Notes: a model not told the origin generated them from the sequence alone. Shown: positions 1 through 12,298, counted from the first letter of the stretch. The stretch: 64,000 bases of DNA from Phanerochaete sordida (GCA_019973155.2 BPQB01000022.1:186001-250000), one strand, 5' to 3'. A program made the numbers and translations.

Positions 1-168
1 GGTCAGTACCAGCAGCAGAATGTCTATGTGGACACTTACTTCTCCAACGATCGAAACACCAAGGTCCTTCACAAACCATGGCAAATTACGAGTTATGGCG
101 GTCATTGCGGCAGACCGAGGGGGCTAGAGCGACAGGCAAGGGTAGACGTAGAATATATAAGAGATTAA
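1..168 (+). CDS. Possible 3' end of a gene cut by the left edge
   Basis: Frame 1 is open from the first base to a TAA ending at 168. The first 35 or so codons (QQQNVYVDTYFSNDRNTK and following) have a coding-like composition; the tail does not. I recognise no domain. The reverse strand of the same stretch is also partly open, so both the strand and the reality of the gene are uncertain. Confidence 0.25.
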   Translation, partial: GQYQQQNVYVDTYFSNDRNTKVLHKPWQITSYGGHCGRPRGLERQARVDVEYIRD

Positions 169-477
169 ATTACGTGTGTGCGTGTAAGCGGGGAGGATGG
201 GGTGTGGCTATGCCGCGAGGACGTGGTGGAAGGCAGCAAGGACGCGGCGAGACGTGTCATGGGCGCGGTGTGACCGTTACCGCATGATGCCCGTGAATGG
301 CAACCTCTGTGACCAAAATTTGATGTCTGGCGCGCAAGCGAGCTTGGGTCGAGTCTGGCGACTCTGCGGCGGAGACCACCTTTTCTCGACGACAAGACTG
401 TCAGGGTACGCTCACAAACTCTACATTTGCTATCGTATTTACGTCGCTAACCATTGCAATGTAGTTCTCCCTCCAAA

Positions 478-2054
478 ATGGCCGAATACGACCTCACGCA
501 GACCATCGTCCCCTTCCTTGACCGCCACCTCGTCTTCCCTCTCCTCGCTCACCTCGTCGACAATGAGCTTTTCCCGGCCGAGCAGGTCCAGGCCGCGCAG
601 TATCAGCTGGCCAAGGGCACAAACATGGTGGACTATGCTGTGAGCCTGTTCGAGCAGCTACACCCAGATGAGGAGATCCCCGCAGGTGCGTCTACTTCCA
701 TACCACGGTACTTTCGCGCTGACTCTGTACAGAGTTCCAGGGAAAGCGTGAAAACGCTGTACACACCAACGAGCGCCTGCAGCAGGAGGCTCAGGCTGTC
801 CTGAATGTTATTGAGATCCCCGAGGTCGCGCAGGCTCTGCGGCAAGACAAGAACCAAAACTTGGCGTACCTCAAGGAACACTACGGCGTACGCTTCTCCG
901 TTTCCCCCTTGCTGGTCTCCGCTGAACACGCTTTCATCAGGTTACTCTTGAGCAAATCAATGCCCTGTACAACTTTGGTCAATTCCAATACACCTACGGA
1001 AACTACAGCGGCGCTGCCGACTACCTGTACCATTTCCGTGTCCTCTCCACCGATCCCGATCTGACCGTGTCCGCGCACTGGGGAAAGCTTGCCTGTGACA
1101 TCCTCACCGGAAAGTGGGACACTGCTCTTGAGGAGCTCAACACCCTTCGCGAGGCCGTCGACTCTCGTGCCCCATCACACTCTGCCTTTTCCACCACCTC
1201 TGCATCCGACCCAGCGCTTGCCCAGCTGCACTCGCGCACCTGGCTGCTGCACTGGTCGCTCTTCGTGTACTTCAACCACCCCCAGGGCCGGACGCTTCTC
1301 CTCGAGACCTTCCTCGCGCCCGCCTACCTTAGCACGATCCAGACATCGTCCCCATGGGTTCTCCGCTACCTTGCGACCGCGGCTGTGCTCTCGCGCAAGG
1401 CGTCCGCAGTCCCGGGCAGCGCTGTGTCGACGCGCGTGCGCCACTCCATCCGCGAAGTCGTCAAGGTCATCCAGATGGAGGAGTACCAGTACCAGGATCC
1501 CATCACCGCCTTCCTCAAGGAGCTCTACGTCGACTTCGACTTCGAGGCTGCGCAGCGCGAGCTCGGTAAGGCTGAAGTCGCCGTCGCTAACGACTTCTTC
1601 CTTGCGCAGTTCAAGGACGAGTTCCTGGAGAACGCACGGTACCTCATCAGCGAGGCTTACTGCCGGATACACCAGAGGATAGACATCGGGTAAGCCGCCT
1701 GACCCTTACCGATGAAATCATACCGCTGACTGTCCCTGTAGCGAACTATCGGACCGCCTTAACCTGTCCCATGATGAGGGCGAGAAGTGGATTGTTAACC
1801 TCATCCGCGAGACGCGTATGGGTGCCGACGCGAAGATTGACCTCGGAAAGGTACGTAAGCTGCTGGATGTCGTCTCCGTCTTACCGAGCGTTCTTCTGCA
1901 GAATGTCATTGAGATCAACCGGCCGCCACTGCCTATCTACCAATCCGTCATCGAGAAGACGCGTGGTCTCGCTTTCCGCACGCAGGCGCTTGGTGCCGCG
2001 ATGGCACGCACAGCCCAGCCGCAAGCAGAGGTTCAGGCGGATTCGCCAAAGTAA
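478..2054 (+). CDS. INT6: Eukaryotic translation initiation factor 3 subunit e (eIF3e / Int6)
   Basis: This is a core subunit of the eIF3 complex, which brings the 43S preinitiation complex to mRNA in the cytoplasm. The start [20 protein letters not shown] is the typical eIF3e N-terminus, and the C-terminal half (about residues 200-420) is the PCI-domain region. Exons are 478-685, 733-887, 941-1689, 1742-1850 and 1902-2054; all junctions are GT-AG and keep frame, giving 457 residues, the usual family length. A further intron probably lies in the 5' leader, with its acceptor AG just upstream of the ATG (around 463). The gene looks intact and is a housekeeping singleton with no functional link to the oxidoreductase downstream. 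Confidence 0.95.
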
Positions 2055-3514
2055 TCCCTGGTCTATTCCTTGTGCATGTATGTGACCTGTATCCAGTGCT
2101 CTGATGATGAAGCTTTGTATTTCTGGGCACGCTTCGCAGCGAAAGTCTCGGGCCTTGTCCAGCTTTCTGGAGAAAGCACCCGTTATGCGCCCACCCCCTC
2201 GGTCGTCAGCCGAGGCACCCCACGCTGGCATGTCTGGCGAGGCGGAACCGTCGCCGACAGCCCGCCCGTCCTGCGACACGTTGGCGGCACCTATTATGGT
2301 CCACACCACCCTCCAACTGCAGCAGACCTCGTCGCAAGCGGCACGTGGACGCTCCTAGCCGTGTTTCCTGCGGCCTCCTTGCAGCGACCAGCGGTGACCC
2401 TCGGCGACACTCGGCGGAGCCCGAGGCACGAGTGAGCCAGTTCAAGCGCCGGCATCGTCTTGAGCTCCCTTTTGTGCCACCCGTCCAGCATGAAATCTAC
2501 AGGGTCATGCACGGTGTCCATGCACACTGGGGACGTTAAAGGCCGTCGGTTGCGAGTTTTGGGTGCGGCATCGGCAGCATCTTTCACTAAGCCCGAGAGA
2601 TACGAAGGCGCCAGCTCTCGGACCTGCCCATCCCAAGCCGTGGCTGCACATTTATCGCAGGTTAATACGCCTAGGACATCGTGCCATAGGGTGTAATGCT
2701 ACGATTGCCGTGCAGTCACCTATTATCGCTGACAGAACTAGCCGGAGCCAGCGGGCGGCTACTGAGTACTTTGTCCGCGTCGGTCTTGGATGCCATCCGT
2801 GACTACGTGGCCTGGGGATTGTCGCAGTCCGCCGAACGGGAAGTGACCAGATACACTCGGTGCAACGTAGTTGTGCTGACGGATTTTGCTATGTAGAATT
2901 CGCGCGGTACCCGGGACCGCTCTCTCCACGACGCGTCTAGCGCCATCATTGCCTCAGATACAACCGCGTCGAACACCTCAGACCCTAGATTGAATGAACG
3001 GCCGTCGCGGAGAACTACGGTGCTGGCGTCCCATCTGAGCACATATCTACGTTTCAAGGTAATAAATCCTGGTCATATCAAGGGTCATGAGGTGCCGTTC
3101 TCGCCTATACCGGTGTGAGCATCCCATATTGACAGATTTCCTTTGACCACAGTATGGTTGCAGGCGTAAGATTACGAGGCGAAATCAGTTCATGGCCGGC
3201 CGTAAAACGTATAGTGCCTCTCTCCTGCGGGCGTTAGTGTACAGGCGACTCGATGACACGGTTCGGAGAGGGGCCGCGGTTCCCCGACCTGGGAATATCG
3301 GTGCCATGCTGTGAGCCCGCCTATCTTGCAATGATCTTAGGCTCTCGAGTCGTTTGGAGTCCGAGAACGTCGGGCTGAATTGGTTATGGCCGAAAGCAGC
3401 GCTCGAACGCGAGGAAGACGTATATAAGGGCCTTCTGACAGAGCTCGAAACAGCAGCGCAGAACGCCTACCTCCGGTAGTAAACATCCTTCCCGCTACTA
3501 CTCAAGAACAAAAC
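2055..3514. other. Intergenic stretch, no recognised gene
   Basis: This contains the 3' end of the eIF3e transcript and the promoter of the GMC gene. Short open frames occur on both strands, but none has a recognisable domain or a plausible intron pattern. Confidence 0.6.
3421..3428 (+). promoter_or_regulatory. TATA box of the GMC oxidoreductase gene
   Basis: TATATAAG lies 94 bases upstream of the ATG at 3515, in a GC-rich promoter. The spacing fits a fungal TATA element. Confidence 0.6.
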
Positions 3515-6500
3515 ATGACTGCTTCCTTGGATGACATCGCGGACAAGTCGTTCGACTACATTATCATCGGTGAATCGCACTATGACGCCATCCTCTGTTT
3601 TCGAGCTAACAGTCACTTTAGGCGGCGGCACCGCTGGCCTGACCATTGCAGCACGTCTCACAGAAGACTCGGCCACGACGGTGTGTGTGCTGGAGGCAGG
3701 CGATGCCAACCTCAACGACCCGGCTATTCGTGCGCAGTTTCAGCGTGCTGTCTGACCCCTTGGCGTTGCTCACGCGCATTGACTAGTGACTCCTGCGACG
3801 TACATGCAACACTTTGGAGACAAGTTGTACGACTGGAACCACTTCACGGTACGCAGCGCACATGCGCCGCTGATCTCATTGCTGACAGCGCGCCGTATCA
3901 GACAAAGCAAAAGTTCAGCGGCGACAGAGAAATGCACTGGGCGCGGTGGGTGACCTCACCTCCGCGAAGCACTGCCATCAACTCACATTGTCGCTGTGCA
4001 GTGGGCGCGGCCTTGGCGGCTCGTCGGCGATCAACTTTATGGTGTGGACGAAACCGCCGGCGGAGGAGATCGACGGTGTGTAGCGCCCAGCGCCCACTCT
4101 CATTTCCGTGTCTCACGGTTTCTTGTCCCAGATATCGAGCGTCTGGGAAATCCTGGCTGGAACTGGCAGAACTACCAGAAGTACGCGCAGAAGGTCGAGC
4201 GGTGAGCGTGCTGTTCTGCCAGGCCTTACGTTGAGATCTAAACGATGCTTTTGCTAGCCTGATCGAACCGACGCCACAGCAGAAAGAGAAGTTCAATCTG
4301 CCTGAATACGAGAACGATGTCTCCAGAGATGGTGCGCTGCGACTATGTCATAGTTGAGGACGTACATGTCAAACGGTGACGATTTCAGGGGCCGTGGCCA
4401 TCGGATTTCCCAAGACGATTAGCGAGGCCGACGTTCTAGCGCAGAAGGCAGGTCTCATCGTGTGGTGTTCTTTCCCCCTCTAATGCTGTGGATAGGCTCT
4501 CGAGAACGCAGGCATACCGAAAGCACCTAGGCCTGTGAGTATGCATGCCGAGGGTATTTCGAACAAGGCTGACAACGGCATCGATACAGTACGGCGGTAA
4601 TGTGAGTGTGGTACAGCGTGTTCAGACCCTTGCCCTTACCGACCGCCTTTCTCTAGCCGAACGGGACCTTCTGGACCATGAACACCCACGACCCGAGAAC
4701 GCCATCACGATCCTATGCTACTACGGTAAACCACCTGGTAGTTTTTCCGGAGATCATCGAGGATTAATAAAACAACACAGGCATACTATCTACCCAACAA
4801 GGATCGCCCCAACATGGTCGTTTTTGTCCGCGCTCTGGTGAGCAGGGTCCTCACCGAGGTTGGAGCAGACGGCAATTTGAGCGCGGTGGGGGCCGAATTC
4901 ATACACGACGAGAAGATCTACAGCGTCAACGCTATCAAGGAGGTCATCCTGGCGGCTGGGTACTTACAGCGTTTGCTCATAGCCATCCCTTTCATCGGAC
5001 TCATAACTGTGTCTGTAGAGCTATCAAGTCTCCGCAGGTTCTCGAGCTATCAGGCATCGGGCAACGCGCGGTGCTCGAGAATGCGGGAATCCCAGTCAAG
5101 CTCGACTTGCCAACCGTCGGCGAGAATCTCCAGGAACACTGCATCGGCGGATTCAGTTTCGGTACGCGATTATGCCAAGGTTCTGTGACGCTTACCCATT
5201 TTCGCGTACGTTAGAGTTGAAGGACGGCGTCGACCTGGAGACGGCGGATCCGTTGAGGCAGCCTAGCAAGCTCGCAGAGGCACAAGAGCTCTAGTAAGTA
5301 CCTGGAGACCTTCAGCGTTAGGCGTACCGTCTCATCTATCCTACAGCAAGCGCGGCGAAGGTCCCTTCACGATCGGCATGCCCACTTTCACCTTCGTCCC
5401 CGTCGAGCAAATCGCACCGCAGCCGCAGGCGATCTACGAAAAGGCCAAGGCGCAGGTCGAGCGCGTCGTGAAGGAAGGCGCCGCGCCTGGTCTACTCGAG
5501 CAGTGGAAGATACAATTGGAGCGCCTAGAGCCGGGAAAGAACCAGGCGGGACCAGGATGCGAGATCATTTTCTTCTCTGGAATGTTCGGACCAAGTGAGT
5601 GTCACGGCTATTATGGTATCATTAGCAGTTCTTACGTCGTCTCCGTCAGTCCCGCCTGAGGAAGGCAAGAAATACGTCTGCTGGTCGCCCGGGACGAACC
5701 ACAACTTCTCACGCGGCTCTATCGTGAGTCCATGTTCAGAGCGAAGTCGATAGATCACTGAGGTTCGTTCGCCAGCATGTCACCAGCAGCGACCCGAGGA
5801 AGGAGCCGGACATCGACGCACACTATTTCGAGCACCAAGTCGGTATGTATTGCGAACCTTAATTTTCATGACATAGTCCAATGCCCTGTGCAGACCTCGA
5901 CATCTTCATCGAGACGTCGAAATTCGCCCGAAAGATGGCTCAGATGCCTCCTTTGAAAGACCTGATCGGTGTGTATTGCCTTCTCCATGTTCACATCAGC
6001 GGCTGAGCAACGCATCAGCAAAGGAAGTGGTGCCCGGTCCTGAGGTGAAAACGGACGAGCAGCTCGCCGGTCTGTATCGCACTCATTTGTGTGCCCCAGA
6101 GGCTAACCATCATCGGTGGCATCGGCAGACTTCATGACGAAGGTGTATAGTACGACTTGGCGTATGTTTCCCACTTCATCACTCTGCATACCTCAAATGT
6201 GCTGAGGTGCTTTGGTCTAGACACGTGCGGCACCTGCTCGATGCTGCCGCAAGACAAGGGCGGCGTGGTCGATCCCAGTCTGAAGGTCTGTCCACGCAGT
6301 CCGCCCACATGCCATTTTCTTAGTTCCAGCCCTGTAGGTTTACGGCACGAACAATCTGCGCATCGTCGACCTGTCTATCTTGCCCCTTCACTTCGCAGGC
6401 CACACGCAAGGTACTGTCGCGGCTTAGACCGTCGAGAACTTGACTGATGGCTATGTTCCCTTAGCGACTGTATACACGTTCGCCGAGCAGGGTGCGTTTG

Positions 6501-6579
6501 GTCTGCGCGTGGCCGACTGTCACTTGCTGACCTGTTCCCTGTAGCCGCTGATATCATCAAGGGAGTGTTCAAGCCGTAG
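3515..6579 (+). CDS. GMC-family FAD oxidoreductase
   Basis: Glucose-methanol-choline oxidoreductases oxidise alcohols or sugars using FAD and pass electrons to O2 or quinones; fungal members are often secreted. The N-terminus carries the ADP-binding motif GGGTAGL, split by the first intron, followed about 25 residues later by the acidic [19 protein letters not shown] is the GMC signature 1 region. Near the C-terminus WHTCGTCSM supplies the first active-site His and HFAGHTQATVY the second. I see no signal peptide, so it may be intracellular, as methanol/alcohol oxidase-like members are. The coding region is broken by well over ten introns. Early exons read 3515-3569, 3622-3729, 3787-3848, 3902-3945 and 4002-4075, and a 12-base exon at 4590-4601 is required. 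Both catalytic His are kept and frame is maintained wherever I joined exons, so the gene is probably functional. Substrate cannot be told from the sequence. Confidence 0.88.
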
Positions 6580-6816
6580 ACGCAGTGTAGGCCAATTGGC
6601 GCGGACATGGGGGCTTGATCACAAGTATACCATTCGGCCCTGTGCATTCGTACGACGGACGTGTTGGTCGGTGCTCGCTCGTGCGTTTCAAGCCTTGTAC
6701 ATTATCGATATTCGGCGACGTTGAGAGGTCGATAAATTGCGAAGGTCATTCATGTTCCACAGCTGCAGGGTTGTCTCTGAGTGCGATCGTAGCTATATGC
6801 TAACCTCCACCTTACA

Positions 6817-6888
6817 TCCGATATGGTGTAGTGGCTAACATTATCGCCTCTCACGCGATAGCCCGGGGTTCGATTCCCCGTGTCGGAA
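6817..6888 (+). tRNA. tRNA-Glu (anticodon CTC)
   Basis: The acceptor arms TCCGATA (6817-6823) and TGTCGGA (6881-6887) pair over 7 bp with one G-T pair, and the discriminator base is A. The anticodon stem TCGC/GCGA encloses the loop CTCTCAC, giving anticodon CTC. The T arm has CCGGGGTTCGATTCCCCG. There is no intron. It decodes GAG, a favoured Glu codon in these GC-rich genes. Confidence 0.96.
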
Positions 6889-7182
6889 ATTTTTTCGTGC
6901 TCTCGCCCTGGATCTGACCACGATGATAAACTTGAAAGTTGAAATTTGAAAGCTGGACTCTAGTTCTACACTTGAATAAAGATATGTAGCCGCGGCAGGC
7001 ACTCCAGAGTTTTGCTGCTTATTCCTCTCACATGTTGGCAGAAGGGACATGCACAAGTTTACATTACTGAAGCAATTTCACTGTACAAGCCCAAGTCGTA
7101 CATGCAACATCGCAGCAAGCACGCAGTGCGTACGCGATTGTCCATAAGTCCATGCGTCCATCAATAACAACACAAGGAGCGT

Positions 7183-7726
7183 TTAGGGACCCTTGACGAC
7201 ATTCAAGGGGATGAACCTGGTGTCAATGTTGGGCGAGGGTCCAGCCTGGCAGTTACCGCCGTCAGCCATGACAGCAAGCACGACGCATGAATGCACCAGC
7301 TTACCCCGATCAGGTCAAAGTGCGTAGCAATGAGGGAGACGGTATCGCCGGGGGCAAGCGACGTGGGGACTGGGATCGAAAAGTTCTGGTGCGGGGGCTT
7401 GCCGACACCCGCCTCGGGGTGGTGCTGCGGGTTGTACGGGCCGTTGTACAGGATCTGGCCGAGGACGTTCGACGAGCATCCGTTCGACGAGCAGCGCTCC
7501 ATAGAGAGCACGAGCGCGACCTCGGCCAAGCTCGACAGGGGAGTCTATGGTGGAGATGATTAGCTGGTACGAGCATGGGTTGCGCTGCGGGACGCACCGG
7601 TCTATCGACCTCGACCGTGATGAACTGGCCGGGGAAGACAGACGAGTTGGGGGCGGGAGCCGCGATGTTGATACCCTGTGCGAGGGCGGTAGCGGCAAAA
7701 GCAGCGATGACGGCGGTGTACTTCAT
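7183..7726 (-). CDS. Small secreted protein, Nis1-like
   Basis: It begins MKYTAVIAAFAATALAQGI, a clear signal peptide cleaved near residue 17, so the product is secreted. The mature part runs INIAAPAPNS, ITVEV, LSMERC, LGQILYNGPYNPQ, QNFSIPVP, SLIATHFDLIG and ends NVVKGP. This pattern resembles the fungal Nis1 (necrosis-inducing secreted protein 1) family as I recall it: an Ig-like beta-sandwich with a few cysteines, here in CSSNGCSS. Exons are 7598-7726, 7305-7544 and 7183-7245, giving 143 residues. A close paralogue with the same exon structure lies at 40063-40604. Family members can act as effectors in some plant-associated species, but saprotrophs also carry many, so a host-directed role here is only a possibility. 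Confidence 0.8.
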
Positions 7727-8620
7727 TGCTCGTAAGTTGAAAGGAAAAGGCGAAGATATTAAGAGATGAAGTGAAGAAAAGTAGAAGTAGCCGAAAGTAA
7801 ATGCGTTGAGTGGTGAAGTTCAGCGACTGCTCAAGAGGGTTTATATACAGACCCAGGGCTCGAGTTGACGCCATCGGGCATGAGACCCCCGTCGATGCAC
7901 GGTCAAAACAATGTCGGAGGGCGCTGTCTTGTCGCATCCACGCGCGCCGGTACGCGAGGATAGCAGTGGGCGCATCACAACCGCGACCCTAGCACAGCCA
8001 AGGGCAAAACGTGCGCGTGAGAGGATGATTCACCGCCCTACCGCCCTACCTGGGCTGCCCGGATGGTAGGCTATGCGACTCTACGCGCCGCTACTCTGTG
8101 GTATGGCTGTGCAAGTCTCAGCGACGGCTACTAGCCGCGGTAGGCGCGAGGGACTCACCCAAATAATTTGACGTGGATCGATTAGACAATTGCCCAATAG
8201 CTTCCATGATAGCATGCCAAGCCGAGGGGCGGTTTGAGCTGCACTTTTGACAGCTCCGGCCACTCTACAAGAATCAAGACGGGTGTCAGAAAGAGAGCCA
8301 AGAAAATAGCACAGCTAAGGCGCGCCGCTCACCTACAACGAGGACCGCCCGAGGCCCAGCCTCATCACAAAGAGAGTACAGCGGCGGGAGACTCACAAGA
8401 AGGTTCATCACGCCGGGCGGGGCTGTTTCCGCGCACAGGCTGTCAATAGCCCGACGAATGCTCCGTATAACGCACTTGGTTGAACCGCAAGACTCTGAGA
8501 CACAAAGGTATGAACTCAACATGGTTGTAAGCATCGCGTACTGAGCCGACGTCATACGCGATCGCTCGAGGCCCGACAGGTCTATGATCTACTTCTCGTC
8601 AGGCTTCATTTGTGGGCGGT
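7727..8620. other. Intergenic stretch between two minus-strand secreted-protein genes
   Basis: This holds the Nis1-like promoter and the presumed 3' end of the DUF3455 gene. No further gene is supported. Confidence 0.6.
7840..7847 (-). promoter_or_regulatory. TATA box of the Nis1-like gene
   Basis: On the minus strand this reads TATATAAA, 114 bases upstream of the ATG, followed by a pyrimidine-rich leader typical of highly expressed fungal genes. Confidence 0.65.
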
Positions 8621-9570
8621 CTACATGACTGTGTCCGCCCAATGACCCCCGTAGAACCCTGCAGACACGGTCAGATCGCCGCCGCAAATTCGCATAAGGC
8701 GAGGACGTACAGAAATTCAGGGTGGATTTGACTTCGAGCTGCGAGCCGGGAGAGCAGGTCTACGAGATGGGTGAGCTTTTGACGGCGCGCACGCAGGTCG
8801 CAGCATGAACGCAGGGACTCACCGTGTTGGGCGCCGCACCGCCGTTCGAGTTGAAGCGGAGCACGCTGTCGGCGAGCTCGCCGTCCTTCTTGCCGTTCAC
8901 GAGAAGCACGGGCTCCTCGAGCCACGGCGAGTTGACGGTCGCATCGTGCGGGTCGGGGACGATGTTCTTCTCGGACGAGACGACGAACGCGTGGTCTTTG
9001 TGCATGTCCTTCTGGAAGCGCTCGGCCTTGCTGAAGTCCCACTTCGCGTAGATCTTGCCGCTCGTCGCGTTGACCGGGTCCGGGATCCAGTAGTGGATGC
9101 CGAGCGCGACGCCCGGGCTGAGCTTCTCTGTGAGCTTGACGATGTCCCACGACGTCACGACCGGCGGCGCGGCGTCCCAGAGGCCAGAGATGAAGGACGT
9201 GAACGGCTTGTGGTGCATGACCGGGAGGCACGAGATGTCGTAGAGGTAGGTAATCGCGCCAGTCGGACTATATGACAGCGCACGTAAGCTCGCAGCTAAG
9301 CAAACACGGACTGAATATCACTTACGCCCACTTCCCAGCGGCAGAGCAGCTGTAATTCTGCGTGCCGACTGACAGTGCAGTGTAGACGGGTGCTTGCTTG
9401 TAGAAGGACGACGCGAAGTTCTGCTTGAGCATCGCGTCCGGAAGGGCTGACTTCACGCTGATGCCCTTTGTCGAGCAGATCGACGCGCCGGTCATAGGCA
9501 TGGTCATCGCGTTCGCGATGTGCGCGACGCAGAGGAGTGCGAGGAAGGAGAAGAGCTTGATGAGAGCCAT
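8621..9570 (-). CDS. Secreted DUF3455-type protein
   Basis: The N-terminus MALIKLFSFLALLCVAHIANA is a signal peptide. Downstream, TALSVGTQNYSC, APTGAITYLYDISCLPV, LGIHYWIPDP and WLEEPVLL follow the order seen in DUF3455 proteins, a family of secreted fungal and bacterial proteins of unknown function. Exons are 9326-9570, 8823-9267, 8711-8759 and 8621-8658. They close in frame to 258 residues, ending with an aromatic-rich NFWFYGGHWADTVM. The last intron (8659-8710) was chosen because it restores this family-like ending; reading through it gives a longer, unconvincing tail. Cysteines are few but paired. The function is unknown. Confidence 0.78.
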
Positions 9571-9629
9571 GGCTGAGGCTAGGACTGCGAGATGGTTCGC
9601 ACTGAGGACTACTGGCGATGTTGCTGAGA

Positions 9630-9637
9630 TTTTATAG
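9630..9637 (-). promoter_or_regulatory. TATA box of the DUF3455 gene
   Basis: The minus strand reads CTATAAAA about 60 bases upstream of the ATG at 9570. Confidence 0.6.
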
Positions 9638-10822
9638 GGAATCAAACGTCGGAAAATCTTGCAAATCTGACTGCCTGCGATGAGTGTGCTGCAGTAATGC
9701 GGGGCGGGTCGGAGATGGAGGGAGGAACGGATCGACATGCTGTGGCGGAGGTAGCACGTCCGGCTTGTGCGTGCATAGTCTTCTACGAGATCCAAGGTCT
9801 ATGGCGGGCCATGATCAAGCAGAAAGATTTCTTCGTGCTCCATACCGCTAAGTGCAATGGGGAATATCATGTCAAGCGTAGGGGTATCATTGACGATACT
9901 CACAAACTTGAGTTTCTGCTCACGACGCGACGGGGCCTTGGCACGTCTACACAAGGCACCAAACGATGTTGACGAGCGGTGTCTAGTGCGCGTTATAGCT
10001 GCCAAGACGTCCAAGTCCTCTCTAAAGGCGGAGCAGTTGTTCCGACGCGTCCGATGGTTTTCAAAGCGCAGTGCGACGTCGGGCAAGGCTGCTCTGGGCA
10101 TGACGCTAGTACTAAGCTGGACCGCGACCAGGCGGATATACTGCGTTTTCGGGACGCAGGCTTGCCTTGGCTTTGTCTGGCCCGCCTCGGGCCAACCGGC
10201 GGGGACCCCTGCGAGGCACGTATGCAGGGCTTCGCTCGTAAAGCGGCCGTGCCAGACGACCACGAGGGGACTCTGCAGGTCGTATTCCGCATCAGTAATG
10301 CGTCGCACTTTCGGTATGGCGCAAGCGAGTGTGATCAGCACGACGGTTCCACAAAAAAACCTCGACGCTTGTCCATAACAGACCTGGGAGGAGCAGAGCG
10401 CGGTCACTCACCTAGAACTGGGACGGTGCCAGCCTACCATGAGGATCAATGACAATGGTTCTAGTATATCCAATGGTAATTCAAGAACGCCTGACTATCG
10501 CGTGCTTCGTGTGTGTGATTTAGCCCATACTTGAAAGCATCATGCTGGAGAGTCGAGTTCAAGTCAAGGCTCGAGCCAGGGATTGATGCTATGGGCGTTT
10601 AAAGATTCCCACGGTTTCAAAGGCCTCACCGCGTTCTTACCGTCTTCGCAAAGACCGTGTCGTTCACCTACTTCCTCCTCTCAAACATTTTACGCGAGAC
10701 GAGACAGACGACCCTCACCCACCAATTCAGTCTGGCTGCTAACTCTGCGACAGAGGCCAGCGTGACGCTGCAATGTTTTGGCTCGCAGGCTGGAATGAAT
10801 GACGTAGATCTCATTCCGTCAG

Positions 10823-10837
10823 CCAATGAGTATATAG
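10823..10837 (+). promoter_or_regulatory. CCAAT and TATA elements of the epimerase-like gene
   Basis: CCAAT (10823-10827) is followed directly by TATATAG (10831-10837), 40 bases before the ATG at 10877. The two elements are unusually close together. Confidence 0.5.
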
Positions 10838-10876
10838 TCGCGACAGGAGAGCGTTTACTTCCAGCAACACGCTGTC

Positions 10877-12298
10877 ATGTCAGGTAAAACGAAAATATTC
10901 CTGATCGGAGCCACAGGTACGCTTCGCTCGCCAGATGAAAGGGGTGAGCTGACGGTTTGCTTAGGGTACATTGGAGGAGCGGTCCTTTCGAAATTGCTCC
11001 AGCATCCGAGCAGGACTACTTTCGAGGTGACGGTCATGGTTCGAACTCATGAGAAGGCACAGAAGTTTGAATCTCTCGATGTGAGAGCCATCGTGGGATC
11101 GTACAAAGAGGACCGCGCGCTGCTCGAGAAATGCGTCGAGGGTGCTCATGTAGTCTTCTCCTGTGTAAGCTCCGTCCCTCACAGTCACATGTAGTTCTCA
11201 ACTTGGCGCATCCCTGCAGGCCGATGCCGACGATCTCGGGTCTGTACAAGCAGTTCTCAGAGGTCTTAGGCGGCGTCATGCTATACTTGGAGATCTGCCC
11301 ATCTTGATTCATACGGTGCGTGGTCTTGATGTGTTTGACTTCGCAGACACTCATCGATACTTCTGGAAGTCTGGGACAGGTTTAAGCCTCATTGACGCCC
11401 TTGACATACATCCTGACAGATATGTACAGGGATCTTAACGAAGAACCAGGAGACGAGAGGAATGCGCACCACGGACGTGATATACGACGACTCCAACTTT
11501 GAACAAATCGCGAGCATCGAGCCCGATGCGCCGCATCGCAACGTCGACCTTGCGATCTTCCAAGCCGATAAAGAAGGGATGTCGCTCAGCTCGCTACCTC
11601 GAGACCATGAGATTACTTAATGCATCCCACAGGTTATGTCAAGGCCTACTTTGTCCTTCCAAGCACGATTTACGGTATCGCCCAGACAGCCCTCGCCGAG
11701 CATGGCCTCCAGAATCCCCACTCGCAGCAGATCCCCCGCCTGATCCTGGCATCTCTCGACCGCGGCGAAGCCGGGATGGTCGGCAAGGGTCAGGCGTTTT
11801 GGCCGAACGTGCACATCGACGACGGTGCGTCGCCTCTTCGTCCACGCCACAATATAGCCTTCTGACGCCTTTCGGCAGTCTCTGAGCTGTACATCAAGCT
11901 CTGGGATGCCATCGTGCGCGACCCGGAAGGCGTCGACCACGGCGTGCGGGGCTACTACTTTGGTGAGAACGGCGAGCACCTGTGGTACGACGTCAGCAAG
12001 GCTATCGCCCAGGCTCTGCTCGAGCTCGGACTCACGACGAACCCTGAGCCGACGCCCTTCACTGACCTGGAGCTTGAGAAATACTTTGGTTCAGTGGTAC
12101 GCATAGTCTTGTTTTTGCCGCTCGGCCGCTGATGGTATGCTCGGACAGGCTATGGGCGAGCTCAATGGTGCGAACTCGAGGGCACGCGGGACCCATTCGC
12201 GCGCGCTGGGCTGGGAGCCGCGCTACACGACGCAGGACATGCTCGCGAGCATCAAGCCCGAGATTCTCGCCCTCATCGAGCAACAGAAGCAGAACTAG
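10877..12298 (+). CDS. NAD(P)-binding Rossmann protein (NmrA/atypical epimerase-like)
   Basis: The N-terminus KIFLIGATGYIGGAVLSKLL carries the TGxxGxxG nucleotide-binding motif. The first intron splits it at the glycine codon. EKCVEGAHVVFSC is the usual strand-4 region and ADADDLGSVQAVL follows the next intron. Later blocks AYFVLPSTIYG, FWPNVHIDD, YYFGENGEHLWYDVSKAIA and LGWEPRYTTQDMLASIKPEI match the C-terminal substrate-domain pattern of nucleoside-diphosphate-sugar-epimerase-like fungal proteins. At least six introns are needed, and the product is about 360 residues and cytosolic. Whether it is a catalytic reductase/epimerase or an NADP sensor like NmrA cannot be decided; the usual YxxxK pair is not obvious. 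Confidence 0.8.

Larger units (their letters stand above)
9571..10876. other. Intergenic stretch, one weak open frame
   Basis: A 202-codon minus-strand frame (9799-10407) has a hydrophobic stretch (VVLITLACAI) but opens only with GTG and has no recognisable domain. I did not call it a gene. The right part is the promoter of the epimerase-like gene. Confidence 0.5.

Noticed and set aside
2896..2921. Adjacent GAATTC, GGTACC and CCCGGG sites that resemble a cloning-vector polylinker
   Set aside because: Only part of the string matches a polylinker, no other vector sequence is nearby, and GC-rich DNA readily contains such sites. The translation RYPGPL recalls a P450 Pro-rich motif, but no other P450 sequence surrounds it.
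3849..3901. Apparent one-base frameshift in the GMC gene after exon 3
   Set aside because: Using the acceptor at CCGTATCAG instead of GCTGACAG restores the frame and a family-like sequence, so no frameshift is needed.
9799..10407. 202-codon minus-strand frame with one hydrophobic segment
   Set aside because: It starts only at GTG, has no recognised domain and shows no intron pattern.
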